The notes: generated from the letters alone by a model not told the origin. Positions 36,105 through 45,733 are shown, numbered from the stretch's first letter. The stretch: 64,000 nucleotides of DNA from Nostoc sp. CENA543 (GCF_002896875.1 NZ_CP023278.1:4596501-4660500); one strand, 5' to 3'. Translations and numbers: made by a program.

Positions 36105-37425
36105 ATTAGATACAACTCAAAACCTAGTCGCTACTCAAGACAAACATCTCATTATTGGAGCAGGATTTGTGGGATTGGGTATGGCTCAAGCACTGCAAGC
36201 CGCCAATATATCCTACGATCAAGTGGATGCTAGTGATGATATCGGTGGTAATTGGTATCACGGTGTGTATGAAACTGCACATATCATATCTTCCCGCAAG
36301 ATTACCCAATTTACTCATTTCCCCATGCCGGATAGTTATCCCGACTTCCCCAGCGCGCAAAATATGCGGGATTACTTAAACTCTTTCGCTGATCATTTTG
36401 ACTTGCGGCGCAACATAGAATTAAATCGTCAAGTCAAATACGTGCGACCAGTAGAAAATAATCGATGGGAAGTCACCTTTGATAATGGAGAAAAACGCCT
36501 GTATAAAGGTGTTTTAATGTGCAATGGTCATCACTGGTGTAAACGCTTTCCCCAATTTAAAGGAGAATTTAACGGGGAAATTATCCACACCAAAGATTAC
36601 AAACACCCTAATCAATTGCAAGGTAAACGAGTTTTAGTTATTGGTGGTGGTAACTCTGCTTGTGATGTCGCAGCAGAAGCGGCGCGTGTAGCGGCTAAGT
36701 CGGTTTTAAGTATGCGGGAATCAGTCTGGTTTATTCCCAAAACCTTCGCTGGTGTTCCCGTTGCAGACCGTGCCAAAGGCTCATCACCGTTATGGTATCA
36801 AAGACTGATGACTCATTTACTCATTCGTCTCACCTTCGGCAAACATGAAGATTATGGTTTACCCGAACCCAAACACCGAATTTTTGAGAAACATCCCACA
36901 TTAAATAGTGAAGTTCCCTATTACATCAAACACGGTCGGATTACGGCTAAACCAGGAGTGAGTTTTTTGGATGGCGATGAAGTCGAGTTTGTTGATGGTA
37001 CTCGTGAAGTATTTGACCTCATCGTTTGTGGAACTGGCTACTATGTTTCCTACCCCTTTCTTCCCCCAGAACTTCAACGCGTAGAAGGTTCAGTGGTGAA
37101 ATGCTATGAAGGTTCATTTTTAGATGATTACAAAGGATTATATTTTATCGGCTGGGAACAACCACGAGGTGGGGTAGGTTCAATTATTTCTGCTTATGGG
37201 CCACTTTTTGCACGTTATCTAAAACTGCAAGATGAAATTAATATTCCACTGGGGTTAGTGTTAAAAGAAATGGGACACAAGCTACCAGAAACGCATTTAT
37301 ATGACCCACATAAATCTTTTAAACAATGGGAAAAAGCGAACCGTTCATTTCATAAGATTGTCAAAAAAGCCCATCAATTAGAACGTCAACATCCTGACTT
37401 TCAGAACCAGGTAATAGCAAATTAG
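36088..37425 (+). CDS. Flavin-containing monooxygenase family protein
   Basis: 445 residues; GTG 36088 preceded by AGGAGG at a good distance (a second GTG follows at 36091). Two Rossmann motifs: IIGAGFVGLGMAQAL (FAD) and VLVIGGGNSACDVAAEA (NADPH), with the FMO/BVMO-like region in between (IGGNWYHGVYETAH, FPMPDSYPDFPS). Such enzymes insert oxygen into soft nucleophiles or ketones using NADPH. Operonic with two SDRs; together they could oxidise an alcohol to a ketone and then oxygenate it (inference). Confidence 0.9.
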   Translation: MVTVSKLDTTQNLVATQDKHLIIGAGFVGLGMAQALQAANISYDQVDASDDIGGNWYHGVYETAHIISSRKITQFTHFPMPDSYPDFPSAQNMRDYLNSFADHFDLRRNIELNRQVKYVRPVENNRWEVTFDNGEKRLYKGVLMCNGHHWCKRFPQFKGEFNGEIIHTKDYKHPNQLQGKRVLVIGGGNSACDVAAEAARVAAKSVLSMRESVWFIPKTFAGVPVADRAKGSSPLWYQRLMTHLLIRLTFGKHEDYGLPEPKHRIFEKHPTLNSEVPYYIKHGRITAKPGVSFLDGDEVEFVDGTREVFDLIVCGTGYYVSYPFLPPELQRVEGSVVKCYEGSFLDDYKGLYFIGWEQPRGGVGSIISAYGPLFARYLKLQDEINIPLGLVLKEMGHKLPETHLYDPHKSFKQWEKANRSFHKIVKKAHQLERQHPDFQNQVIAN

Positions 37426-37479
37426 ATTTTGTCAAAAGTTGGATGAGTGAATATTAACTCATCACAGTAAAGTGAAGAG

Positions 37480-37533
37480 GTTTGTAGTAAGGACTTTAGT
37501 CCTTAGACGAGGAATGAAGTCCTCACTACAAAC
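37480..37533. repeat. Inverted repeat GTTTGTAGTAAGGACTT...AAGTCCTCACTACAAAC
   Basis: Two 23-bp arms with three mismatches around a 7-8 nt centre. It lies 55 bp after the monooxygenase stop; it may serve as a terminator or be a small mobile palindrome. A second palindromic stretch (GTCATTG...CAATGAC) follows at 37593-37649. Confidence 0.7.
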
Positions 37534-37695
37534 TAAAATAAAATAATGACTATATTTATAGAATTACTAAGTAGGTATGATTAAATATTAAGATGTCATT
37601 GCGATTACTTCGCTTCGCTCTCTACGAGACGCTTCGCGAACACAATGACGGAATATATTATATTTATTTACGCCTAGCTACTCATCCCCAAAACA

Positions 37696-37797
37696 ATGTC
37701 AACGGCTGAATTAAAAGCAATTGCTAAAAAACGAGGAATTACTGGTATTAGTAAGATGAAAAAAGATGAACTTGTAGCAGTCCTAAGTAAATCTTAA
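37696..37797 (+). CDS. Very small Rho_N/SAP-like protein (33 aa)
   Basis: An ATG at 37696 opens a frame of 33 codons with an in-frame stop at 37675 upstream. The peptide contains AELKAIAKKRGI and KMKKDELVAVLSKS, the helix-extension-helix pattern of Rho_N/SAP domains that bind nucleic acid. No clear ribosome binding site is seen. Because the motif fills almost the whole peptide, it is either a mini-protein or the remnant of a larger gene. Confidence 0.5.
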   Translation: MSTAELKAIAKKRGITGISKMKKDELVAVLSKS

Positions 37798-37982
37798 AAT
37801 TAGCTTACATAGAGTTTTAGAAACACCCAATATCAAGATGAGTGTGTAAATTCTGTATGTAATTACATCACCCTATTGAGTGATTTGAAAACACTTAGCT
37901 AGTAAAAATGGTTCACCTATTTGATAGAGGGAGTTAACAAATTACCCAGTGAAGATGTTAATAACCTTTAGTGGTGCTAAAA

Positions 37983-38180
37983 ATGGCTAAGGCAAACCCA
38001 GTACAAATTCAGAAACACTTGAAAGGTGTTGACTATCCAGCCAATAAGCAAGACTTAATCCAGCACGCTCAACAAAAAGGTGCTGATCAAAATATAATTT
38101 CCCTCTTGGAAAAATTACCGGAGGATGAAGAATACGACACTCCAACAGACGTTAATAAGGCAATAGGCGAGATAGATTAA
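37983..38180 (+). CDS. DUF2795 family small protein
   Basis: 65 residues from ATG 37983 (MAKANPVQIQKHLKG). The pattern VQIQKHLKGVDYPANKQDLIQHAQQKGADQNIISLLEKLP is that of DUF2795, small proteins of unknown function, often general-stress-associated in bacteria. It ends next to the inverted repeat before moaC. Confidence 0.8.
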   Translation: MAKANPVQIQKHLKGVDYPANKQDLIQHAQQKGADQNIISLLEKLPEDEEYDTPTDVNKAIGEID

Positions 38181-38182
38181 GA

Positions 38183-38289
38183 GGCAGGGGACAGAGGAGG
38201 CAGGGGGGCAGGGAACAGGGAGAAAAGGGAAAGTTTTCTCTCCCTTGCCCCCTGCACCCTGCACCAATTCCTCTTGTATGCCCTATGCC
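38183..38289. repeat. GGGCATACAAGAGGAATTGG repeat, copy B (inverted)
   Basis: Reverse complement reads GGGCATACAAGAGGAATTGG followed by a TGCAGGG tract and GAGAAAACT, as in the copy at 38971-39048. The two copies flank moaC and tRNA-Arg in opposite orientation. It also forms a GC-rich hairpin and overlaps the moaC stop codon. Confidence 0.7.
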
Positions 38290-38783
38290 CCAAAGTAATC
38301 TCCCGATTTACCACCAGTTTTACTAATTAGGCGAATGGCTTCAATTTGCATCGACTTTTCTAGGGCTTTTGCCATGTCGTATAAAGTCAACGCTGCTACA
38401 GAAACAGCCGTTAAAGCTTCCATTTCTACACCGGTTTCAGCTTTAGTTTTGACTGTCGCCCGAATTTGATAACCAGGTAGTTCAGAATCGGGTGTAATTT
38501 CGACGGTGACTTTTTGCAGTGGTAAGGGGTGACAGAGGGGAATCAAATTAGAAGTCTGTTTAGCCGCCATAATTCCAGCTATCCGCGCCGTGGCTAAAAC
38601 ATCGCCTTTAGGAGTGTTGCCCGCTTGAATCGCCGCTAAAGTTTCTGGCAGCATCCGCACTTGGGCAGCAGCCACAGCTTCCCTGACAGTAGAGGCTTTC
38701 GCGGAAACATCTACCATCTGTGCTTGACCCTGATGATCAAGGTGAGTGAGGTTTGCAGAATTTTTTGGAAAAGTGTCTTGCAT
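38283..38783 (-). CDS. moaC: Cyclic pyranopterin monophosphate synthase
   Basis: 166 residues from ATG 38783 ([16 protein letters not shown]). MoaC makes cPMP, the first stable intermediate of molybdenum cofactor synthesis. Motifs: [66 protein letters not shown]. Length and motifs are typical. No other moa gene is nearby. Molybdenum cofactor is needed for nitrate reductase in this group. It is divergent from the tRNA-Arg gene. Confidence 0.96.
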   Translation of the reverse strand: MQDTFPKNSANLTHLDHQGQAQMVDVSAKASTVREAVAAAQVRMLPETLAAIQAGNTPKGDVLATARIAGIMAAKQTSNLIPLCHPLPLQKVTVEITPDSELPGYQIRATVKTKAETGVEMEALTAVSVAALTLYDMAKALEKSMQIEAIRLISKTGGKSGDYFGA

Positions 38784-38820
38784 TATTCTCAAAAGAAGTG
38801 TTACTATATATTTCTTGTAA

Positions 38821-38894
38821 GGGCGTGTAGCTCAGTGGACTAGAGCACGTGGCTACGGACCACGGTGTCGGGGGTTCGAATCCCTCCTCGCCCG
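38821..38894 (+). tRNA. tRNA-Arg (anticodon ACG)
   Basis: Cloverleaf: acceptor GGGCGTG with CTCGCCC (one U-U at 6:67), D-arm GCTC...GAGC, anticodon stem CGTGG/CCACG with loop CTACGGA (anticodon ACG), T-arm GGGGGTTCGAATCCCTC. CCA is not encoded. It lies in the divergent gap between moaC and the MFS transporter. Confidence 0.95.
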
Positions 38895-38970
38895 TTTGAG
38901 AAGGAAAAAGTAAAAAGGCAAAAGGCAAAAGTGGGTTTTTGATAACTGGCTTTTGCTTTTTTGCTACGTG

Positions 38971-39048
38971 GCATTGGGCATACAAGAGGAATTGGTGCAG
39001 GGGGCAAGGGGGAGAAAACTATCCCCTTTTCTCCCTGCTCCCCTGCCC
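38971..39048. repeat. GGGCATACAAGAGGAATTGG repeat, copy C
   Basis: GGGCATACAAGAGGAATTGG, then TGCAGGGGGCAAGGGGGAG, then AAAACTATCCCC and TTTTCTCCCTGCTCCCCTG. Near-identical to copy B in opposite orientation; it lies at the MFS gene's 3' end. Confidence 0.7.
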
Positions 39049-39051
39049 TAT

Positions 39052-40287
39052 CTATTCCCTATTATTCAACGAATAGGCATCTGAACCACGACCTAAAGCG
39101 AAACGTAGAGATTCTAAAGTGTTTTTGCTCGATAGAGTGAGGAAGATAATTAAACCTAGTGAGGTTAAGGCGGCGGTGTAGCCATACATATTGTGATAAC
39201 CGACTTTTCCAGCTACAAATCCTAGCATGGGGGCAGCGATCGCAATTCCAAAGTCAAAGCCAGCGATACACAAAGCAAAAATGCGTCCCCGTTCGTGGGG
39301 TAAGGAACGATCCGCCATTAGTGTTGTAATCATGGACATGACTGTTCCACCACCGCACCCCTCAGCCATAGCAGCCAAAATAAAGGCAAAGGTGCTATTG
39401 GCTTGGGATAAAATCACGCAAGCTAACACATAAGCAGCCACCCCGAAGGTAATAAATAAACCTCTACCGAAGCGATCGCTAGCTTTACCTGTGAAGACTC
39501 GGAAAGAGAAACTAGCGATCGCGGAAATCATAAAAAACAACCCGGCGTTAAAATCTACCGGAGTCGATTTAATAAATAACGAGACAAAAACGTGTACTGA
39601 ACCCACAGATATCCCGACTAGCAACATAACTAAAGCTGGTACTCTCACCCGTTGACTGAGCAAAATCTGCCAAAATCGATGATTCTTCTCAGAATTTTGC
39701 TTATATACCTGTAAAGGTGGATTAATGACTTTTGTTGTACCCAAAAATCCTATGAAAGCTAAGGTGGAAGAGAATAAAAATAAGCCAGGATAGCCAACTT
39801 TATCTACTAAATATTCCCCCATAGCAAGCCCCATTCCAAACCCGATAGGGGCTGTCAAACTCATATAACTAATAATTTCTCCACGTCTAACCACAGGAGA
39901 TAAATCTGACACTAATGCACTGTAACCAGTGGTGAAAGCCGCAACGCTGATACCATGAAATATTCGCACTAGTATCAACATGGGAATTGATGTAAAACTT
40001 AAATAACCAAAGGGTGCAAGAAAAGCTACGGCTGTACCAATTAACAAGACCAATTTACGACTATATTTATCTGCCAACTTCCCCAACGTGGGGCGAAACA
40101 GCAACAATCCGATAGCAAAACCACCCATGATAATGCCAATTTCTGGTTCACTGTTACCGAGAGTCTTCACGTAAACAGGTAGTACGGGCAGAAACATGGA
40201 TGTACTAGACCAGAATAATAAACCTGCCGCAAATAAAATCAGCAGGTTACGTCTAAGATTTGTGTCAAAAGTATGAAAAGCTTTCAC
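39052..40287 (-). CDS. MFS transporter (drug/efflux type)
   Basis: 411 residues with about 12 membrane helices, e.g. LLILFAAGLLFWSSTSMFLPVL at the start. The MFS loop motif GKLADKYSRKLVLLIG follows helix 2, and the repeat in the second half is GKASDRFGRGLF. The ratio of charged loops fits the DHA-type efflux branch; the substrate cannot be told. The downstream end touches repeat copy C. No regulator gene is adjacent. Confidence 0.88.
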   Translation of the reverse strand: MKAFHTFDTNLRRNLLILFAAGLLFWSSTSMFLPVLPVYVKTLGNSEPEIGIIMGGFAIGLLLFRPTLGKLADKYSRKLVLLIGTAVAFLAPFGYLSFTSIPMLILVRIFHGISVAAFTTGYSALVSDLSPVVRRGEIISYMSLTAPIGFGMGLAMGEYLVDKVGYPGLFLFSSTLAFIGFLGTTKVINPPLQVYKQNSEKNHRFWQILLSQRVRVPALVMLLVGISVGSVHVFVSLFIKSTPVDFNAGLFFMISAIASFSFRVFTGKASDRFGRGLFITFGVAAYVLACVILSQANSTFAFILAAMAEGCGGGTVMSMITTLMADRSLPHERGRIFALCIAGFDFGIAIAAPMLGFVAGKVGYHNMYGYTAALTSLGLIIFLTLSSKNTLESLRFALGRGSDAYSLNNRE

Positions 40288-40606
40288 TTTAGATGGATAA
40301 GGGGTGTTTTTAAATTCCCCAATCGAGGGGAGTAGTAGGTTGACATTTACTGCATAACTATCACGATCAGCGTCATTTCCGAATTTTTCCCATACCTCAC
40401 ATCTATAGGGTGTAGGGGTGTCAGGGTATAAGGGTGTAGGGGTTGGAAATTTTGATGATTTCGTTGACTTAATAGTTATTACTCAATAATGCCCCAATCC
40501 CCAGTCCCCAATCCCCTAAGTATTATTCCCTTCACAAAAAGTCACAATTGGGTAGAATTGGTTAAAGCAATCTCTGCACCTGTTAACCAAAGGTATCAGC
40601 AAACTC

Positions 40607-41677
40607 ATGCAACTGAAACTCAGTGCATCTAAACTACCCCTATCGCCTCTATTACTCATCGCTCCTTTTTTCCTCTGGGGAACGGCGATGGTAGCTATGA
40701 AAGGAGTCATACCCCACACAACACCATTGTTTATGGCAGGAGTGCGCTTGCTACCGGCAGGAGTATTAATTTTAATCGCCGCCGCATTCATGGGTAAGCC
40801 CCAGCCCACAGGTTGGAAAGCATGGCTGTGGATTAGTCTTTTCGGTTTAATTGATGGCACATTATTTCAGGGATTTTTAGCGGAAGGATTAGTCAGAACC
40901 AGTGCTGGTTTAGGTTCCGTGATGATTGATTCTCAACCTTTGGCCGTAGCCTTGCTGTCATTGTGGTTATTTCAAGAACGTATTGGTTTATGGGGATGGT
41001 TAGGGTTAGCTTTAGGAGTCAGTGGTATTAGTTTGATTGGCTTACCGGATGAGTGGATTTTCGGGTTATTGGGTACTGGTGCAGACGTTCCTGTTGGCGA
41101 CTGGCAAAACTTTTTTGCGAGGGGCGAATGGTTGATGCTGTTAGCAGCTTTGTCGATGGCTGTGGGGACGGTATTAATTAGATTCGTGACTCGGTATGCC
41201 GACCCCGTAACTGCTACAGGCTGGCATATGATTGTAGGTGGTTTGCCATTGTGGGGTGCGTCATCAGTTGTAGAATCCCAACAGTGGCAAAATCTAGTCA
41301 ATGGTGACTGGTGGGCTTTAGGTTATGCTACTGTATTCGGGAGTGCGATCGCCTACGCTCTATTTTTCTACTTTGCTCAAAGTGGCAGCCTCACTAGTCT
41401 AAGTTCTCTTACCTTTCTCACCCCAGTTTTTGCACTATTATTCGGTCATCTCTTACTCTCAGAAGTCCTCAGTCCATTGCAATGGGTAGGAGTATTTCTG
41501 ACTTTAATCAGTATTTACCTCATCAATCAGCGTGATAATTTAGCAGGGCAAAGTCAAAATTTAACCGTGGAAGAAATAGCCAACATACAGCCGGCACAAC
41601 TAACAGAAGCATCAACTAAGCAACTGAATCCCATAGTTGTGTCCGTCAGAAAATCTGAACCAGAAACCCTACCCTAA
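40607..41677 (+). CDS. DMT superfamily (EamA) transporter
   Basis: 356 residues with ten predicted membrane helices in two EamA repeats: LLLIAPFFLWGTAMVAMKGVIPHT at the start and AYALFFYFAQSGSLTSLSSLTFLTP in the second half. The C-terminal 40 residues are polar. Family members export metabolites or amino acids; the substrate is unknown. It is divergent from the MFS gene, with repeat tracts in between. Confidence 0.88.
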   Translation: MQLKLSASKLPLSPLLLIAPFFLWGTAMVAMKGVIPHTTPLFMAGVRLLPAGVLILIAAAFMGKPQPTGWKAWLWISLFGLIDGTLFQGFLAEGLVRTSAGLGSVMIDSQPLAVALLSLWLFQERIGLWGWLGLALGVSGISLIGLPDEWIFGLLGTGADVPVGDWQNFFARGEWLMLLAALSMAVGTVLIRFVTRYADPVTATGWHMIVGGLPLWGASSVVESQQWQNLVNGDWWALGYATVFGSAIAYALFFYFAQSGSLTSLSSLTFLTPVFALLFGHLLLSEVLSPLQWVGVFLTLISIYLINQRDNLAGQSQNLTVEEIANIQPAQLTEASTKQLNPIVVSVRKSEPETLP

Positions 41678-41821
41678 TTCTGTATTTAGTGATCTCCTCC
41701 TCATGGTTAGAGGACTTCTAAAAAATAAATTATTCAATGAGCGAGAGCAAAGGTGATCAATATACTGTTCTCACCGACACAATCAGCTTTCCTCGTGTTC
41801 TCTACGCCCTCTCCTATTTGC

Positions 41822-41958
41822 TTAGGGACTTCCAGAAAATAAATTATCCAATTTCCGAGAGAGAATATTTTGATTTTTCCCCCTGCCCCCTGCCCCTCTG
41901 CTCACTACAGTGATTGTATATTTTTTTAGTCGGAAGTCCCTTAACTGGAAGTCCCTAA
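41822..41958. repeat. MITE-like element with 14-bp perfect terminal inverted repeats
   Basis: TTAGGGACTTCCAG at 41822-41835 and CTGGAAGTCCCTAA at 41945-41958 are exact inverses. A partial relative of the left end (GAGGACTTCTAAAAAATAAA) lies at 41710. There is no ORF inside. It fills part of the 480-bp gap before the PG-binding/HEAT gene; nothing else is recognised there. Confidence 0.65.
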
Positions 41959-42161
41959 TCTGATAGCGGCATCTGAACCTGATTATGGTATAAACTATTT
42001 ATGCTAAAACCAGAAACAAGATGTATATAAATAATGTCATCAGGTAAAAGAATTTAACTTGGTTTACCAAAAATCAAACTTTGTTTGTCAATATAAAAGC
42101 TAATATTTAGAAAGATTCTGTCACCTACCCAGCACGTTTAGGCTGCTACTTTGAATTTAAT

Positions 42162-43346
42162 ATGAGGCTATACCGCTCCTCAATTTTAATCATCACCTAT
42201 GTTTCTTGCCTGGGTTTTTACTTAAATCGCGCCAGCGCAATTACACCTAACTTACCACCCGCAGTCCGGTATCTGGCGCAAGTCAGTACCACCAGACTCA
42301 CTAAGCAGGTGATTCTCACTCCAGGTAGTCAAGGGTCAAATGTACGAACACTGCAAACTCAATTAAAGGAGTTGGGGTACTATGATGGCCTAATTGACGG
42401 AAAATATGGTGAAACTACAAAACGTGCTGTAGCTAAATTTCAAACAACCAAGGGTTTAAAAAGAGTAGATGGTTTTGCCGACCAAACTACCCAAGCGGCT
42501 TTGCAGGTCTTGGTGGCGGCGAAAACTAGTCAAATGGTTATCTCTCCAGTAAGTCAAACCGCCAATTCGACCATAACGACTAACAAAAAATCCCAGTCCA
42601 ACCATCAGGACTTGATTTGGTGGTTAATTTTGGGCTTAGGAACATTGGGAAGTCTTGGGGCTATTTTGTTCTTGTTGAGATGGTATGAGCAGAATAAAGA
42701 AGAAAAATTACCTCAACCTCAACAGACAAAGGCTCTAAGTCCAGCTAATGAAGAGAGAATCCCATTAGCCTTACCAGAAGCCGAAAAAACATTAGTTACT
42801 CAAGAAAATACGGCTCAAACTCCCAATTCAGCGACATCATCGGCATCAGTTTCGACAACAGTGATGCCCCCTGTAGAAACGACTTCCCGCATTACTAAAC
42901 TCAATATTGTTGACGAATTAATTAAAGATTTACGCAGTCCCGATCCCAGTAAGCGACATAAAGCCATCTGGGATCTAGGTCAACAAGGGGACTCACGCGC
43001 CATTCAACCATTAGTCAACCTGTTAATTGATGCTGATTCCCAACAGCGCAGTTTAATTTTGGCTGCTTTGTCAGAAATTAATATTCGCACACTCAAACCT
43101 ATTAATCGGGCTTTAGCTGTCTCGATGCAAGATGAAAGCCCGAAAGTCCGCCAAAATGCCATCCGTGACTTGACCCGTGTTTACGACTTAATGGGACAAA
43201 TGAGTCAAATGCTAACTCACGCCCTAGATGATCCTGATGCTGAAGTTCAAGCCACAGCCAGGTATGCTCTCACGCAAATGAATAGAATGCGGAATGTCCC
43301 AAGTCAGATTTCACCCAAGGATAGTCAGAAGGATTCGGTAGATTAG
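42162..43346 (+). CDS. Peptidoglycan-binding domain / HEAT-repeat membrane protein
   Basis: 394 residues. Signal-like N-terminus (SSILIITYVSCLGFYLNRASA). Residues 55-110 form a PG_binding_1 domain (GSQGSNVRTLQTQLKELGYYDGLIDG). A membrane helix at about 165-185 (WWLILGLGTLGSLGAILFLL) is followed by a Pro/Ala-rich linker and a C-terminal HEAT/PBS-lyase-like repeat region (DLRSPDPSKRHKAIWDLGQQGD, DDPDAEVQATARYALTQM). It probably links the cell wall to a cytoplasmic HEAT scaffold. Function unknown; neighbours give no hint. Confidence 0.8.
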   Translation: MRLYRSSILIITYVSCLGFYLNRASAITPNLPPAVRYLAQVSTTRLTKQVILTPGSQGSNVRTLQTQLKELGYYDGLIDGKYGETTKRAVAKFQTTKGLKRVDGFADQTTQAALQVLVAAKTSQMVISPVSQTANSTITTNKKSQSNHQDLIWWLILGLGTLGSLGAILFLLRWYEQNKEEKLPQPQQTKALSPANEERIPLALPEAEKTLVTQENTAQTPNSATSSASVSTTVMPPVETTSRITKLNIVDELIKDLRSPDPSKRHKAIWDLGQQGDSRAIQPLVNLLIDADSQQRSLILAALSEINIRTLKPINRALAVSMQDESPKVRQNAIRDLTRVYDLMGQMSQMLTHALDDPDAEVQATARYALTQMNRMRNVPSQISPKDSQKDSVD

Positions 43347-43360
43347 GGAATGGGGACTGG

Positions 43361-43448
43361 GAAGATGGGGAAGTGTGGGGAGTGTGGGGAGAGAGGGGGA
43401 AAGATTTCTTCCCTATCCTCCCACCCCTCCCACACTTCCTTCTTGCCC
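43361..43448. repeat. Palindromic repeat GAAGTGTGGG...CCCACACTTCC, copy 2
   Basis: GATGGGGAAGTGTGGGGAGT and CCTCCCACACTTCCTTC arms with AAAGATTTCTTCCC in the middle. It lies between two convergent genes and may end both transcripts. Confidence 0.7.
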
Positions 43449-43468
43449 AATTCCCAATTCCCAATTCC

Positions 43469-44839
43469 CTAAATATTACTTTCAATTAATTGGCGATACT
43501 CGCTTTTTTGCTTCACGCCTTTGACTTCCTTGAGTAGTTCTTTATTCTTGAAAAATTGGATGGTTGGGGTTCCTGTTACGCCAGCGTTTTCGGCGATGTC
43601 GCGGTCTTTGTCGATGTCAATTTCGACAAAGTGAATTTTACCGTCAAATTCATCCACTACTTTATTCAGTATGGGCTTGAGGGTATGGCAAGGGCCGCAA
43701 CCTGGGGCGACGTATTTGACAACCAACAGGCGATCGCTTTCGTGGAATAATTTCCTTAAGGCATAACTACCCTCATGGCGAGTTGCAGTCAAATTAAATT
43801 CCGCCGCTTGTTCTGCTTCCGTTTTCTTAGCAGCTGGTTGGGTTTCTAATTCATTATTAATTGTTGGCTGTTGATGGAATTCCTGAATTAAACCATTGCT
43901 AGATAACCAACGTTCTGCTAACAACGCCGCCGCACATCCACTACCAGCAGCTGTAATTGCTTGGCGATATTCATGGTCTTGTACGTCACCCGCCGCAAAT
44001 ACACCCTCGACACTGGTTTCTGGTGAACCGTGTTGAGTAACTATGTAACCTATTTCGTCTAGTTCTAGCTGTCCCTTGAATAAAGATGTGTTGGGAGTGT
44101 GTCCAATGGCGTAAAATAAGCCCTTGGCTGACAGCTTTGTTTCTTCTCCGGTTTTGTTATTGCGGACTACTATCCCTTCCATGTGACCATTACCGAATAT
44201 ATCCACAGTTTCGGTGTTCCAATGCACTTGGATTTTAGGGTTACTCAATACTCGGTCTTGCATGGCTTTAGAAGCCCGCATTTTATCAGAACGCACTAAC
44301 AAATTCACTTTTGAGCCGTATTTGGTAAGATAAATCGACTCTTCCGCCGCCGAGTCACCAGCACCCACTACCGCTAATTCTGCACCGTGGAAAATTGGGG
44401 TTGCACCATCACAAATTGCACAAGCTGAAATTCCCCGACTCCAAAATTGATGTTCGCTGGGTAAGCCTAAACGCTTGGCTGTCGCACCAGTGGCAATAAT
44501 AATAGTGTGTGCCTTGACTTCCCTTTCTTCGGAACGGATAGTAAAAGGACGTTGACTCAAATCAACTGAAATTACATCTTCTGTATATAACTCAGCCCCC
44601 CAACGTTCCGCTTGCGCTTTCATCCTATCCATTAATTCTGGCCCTGTAATTCCTTGAGGAAATCCAGGAAAATTCTCTACTTCCGTCGTCGTCATCAACT
44701 GACCACCAGGTAATCCCCCAGCTTGGAAACCTTCAAATACCACAGGTTTTAAGTTAGCTCGTCCAGCATAAATCGCCGCAGTGTAACCTGCTGGCCCAGA
44801 ACCGATAATTACTAAGTTCTCTACAGTCTGATTAGTCAT
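43469..44839 (-). CDS. trxB: NADPH-thioredoxin reductase/thioredoxin fusion (NTRC)
   Basis: 456 residues. The N-terminal two-thirds is thioredoxin reductase: FAD motif [16 protein letters not shown], redox pair CAIC at 140-143, NADPH motif [11 protein letters not shown]. After a linker (residues 320-345) comes a thioredoxin domain with CGPC near 380. In cyanobacteria and plants NTRC passes NADPH electrons to 2-Cys peroxiredoxins and other targets, mainly in the dark. Full length and both active sites are intact. It is convergent with the PG/HEAT gene. Confidence 0.97.
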   Translation of the reverse strand: MTNQTVENLVIIGSGPAGYTAAIYAGRANLKPVVFEGFQAGGLPGGQLMTTTEVENFPGFPQGITGPELMDRMKAQAERWGAELYTEDVISVDLSQRPFTIRSEEREVKAHTIIIATGATAKRLGLPSEHQFWSRGISACAICDGATPIFHGAELAVVGAGDSAAEESIYLTKYGSKVNLLVRSDKMRASKAMQDRVLSNPKIQVHWNTETVDIFGNGHMEGIVVRNNKTGEETKLSAKGLFYAIGHTPNTSLFKGQLELDEIGYIVTQHGSPETSVEGVFAAGDVQDHEYRQAITAAGSGCAAALLAERWLSSNGLIQEFHQQPTINNELETQPAAKKTEAEQAAEFNLTATRHEGSYALRKLFHESDRLLVVKYVAPGCGPCHTLKPILNKVVDEFDGKIHFVEIDIDKDRDIAENAGVTGTPTIQFFKNKELLKEVKGVKQKSEYRQLIESNI

Positions 44840-45146
44840 AATAATTATCCGAACTCATAACGACTACGTTTAATATAGCATAACTAGCTATACTCGCCAA
44901 TGGCAACTCCGAAAACAGAGCGCGCCTTGTTTTTTAAAGGCTAATCAAATAAAAATCATCAGTAGAAAACAGGATATATACCTGAGTTCTCTTTCCTCAG
45001 AGGAATTTTTATTAGTATATATACGTAAATAGAATTTTCTAGAGAAAATTTTTTACTGGAGTGATAGGTTGCCGTTTGTAACTGGGTAAGTTCTTTTTAG
45101 AACAGAGCGATCGCGAACTACTTACCCCAAACTTCAGGAGAGACCC
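44840..45146. other. Upstream region of the prepilin gene
   Basis: About 300 bp, with promoters for trxB (minus) and the pilin (plus). AGGAGA at 45136-45141 is the pilin's ribosome binding site. One HIP1 site lies near 45107. No ORF. Confidence 0.5.
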
Positions 45147-45677
45147 ATGCTCAAGCCAGAATTACAAGCAAAATTTTTACAACACCTCAGCAACCGTAAG
45201 AACAGAGAAGAAGAAGGTTTTACCTTAATTGAACTGCTAGTAGTAGTAATTATCATCGGTGTACTAGCTGCGATCGCGTTACCTTCGCTACTCGGACAGG
45301 TAAATAAAGCCAAACAATCCGAAGCGAGAAACTACGTAGGTACAGTTAACCGTTCTCAACAAGCTTATTACTTGGAATACCAAAAATTTGCTACTAACCT
45401 TGATGAATTACAAGTAGGTATCAAAACTCAATCTGAAAATTATAACTATGTTATTGCTGGTGGTGGAACTAACGCTGCTCAATTTAAAGGTGCAGCTTAT
45501 AAAACTGCGCTTAAATCCTACTACGGATTAGTAGGTACAACCCAAGGAAATAGTGCCACTTCTGAAGCTCTAACATTAGCAATAGCTTGCGAAACAGCAG
45601 GACCTGGTACATCAGTAACTACTGTTACCACATTTAGTACAGGGTGTGAAACAGGCTTCGTATCTTTAGCTAGATAA
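45147..45677 (+). CDS. pilA: Type IV prepilin-like protein (PilA family)
   Basis: 176 residues. A 24-residue leader ends EEEG; the prepilin peptidase site is G24/F25, followed by TLIELLVVVIIIGVLAAIALPSLL with Glu5 of the mature protein. The C-terminal domain has two cysteines (CETAGPG... and CETG) bracketing a Thr/Ser-rich loop (TSVTTVTTFSTG), which could be a disulphide loop and a glycan acceptor. A strong RBS is present (AGGAGA). The major/minor pilin role in motility or DNA uptake is inferred. A TPR-GT41 gene follows. Confidence 0.93.
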   Translation: MLKPELQAKFLQHLSNRKNREEEGFTLIELLVVVIIIGVLAAIALPSLLGQVNKAKQSEARNYVGTVNRSQQAYYLEYQKFATNLDELQVGIKTQSENYNYVIAGGGTNAAQFKGAAYKTALKSYYGLVGTTQGNSATSEALTLAIACETAGPGTSVTTVTTFSTGCETGFVSLAR

Positions 45678-45733
45678 GGGAAATGAAAAAGTTCACTGAT
45701 AATTATTTCTAGTGACTTAACATAACTTCTTGT

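Noticed and set aside
38737-38985. Minus-strand open frame covering the tRNA-Arg gene
   Set aside because: It is a shadow of the tRNA and flanking repeat.
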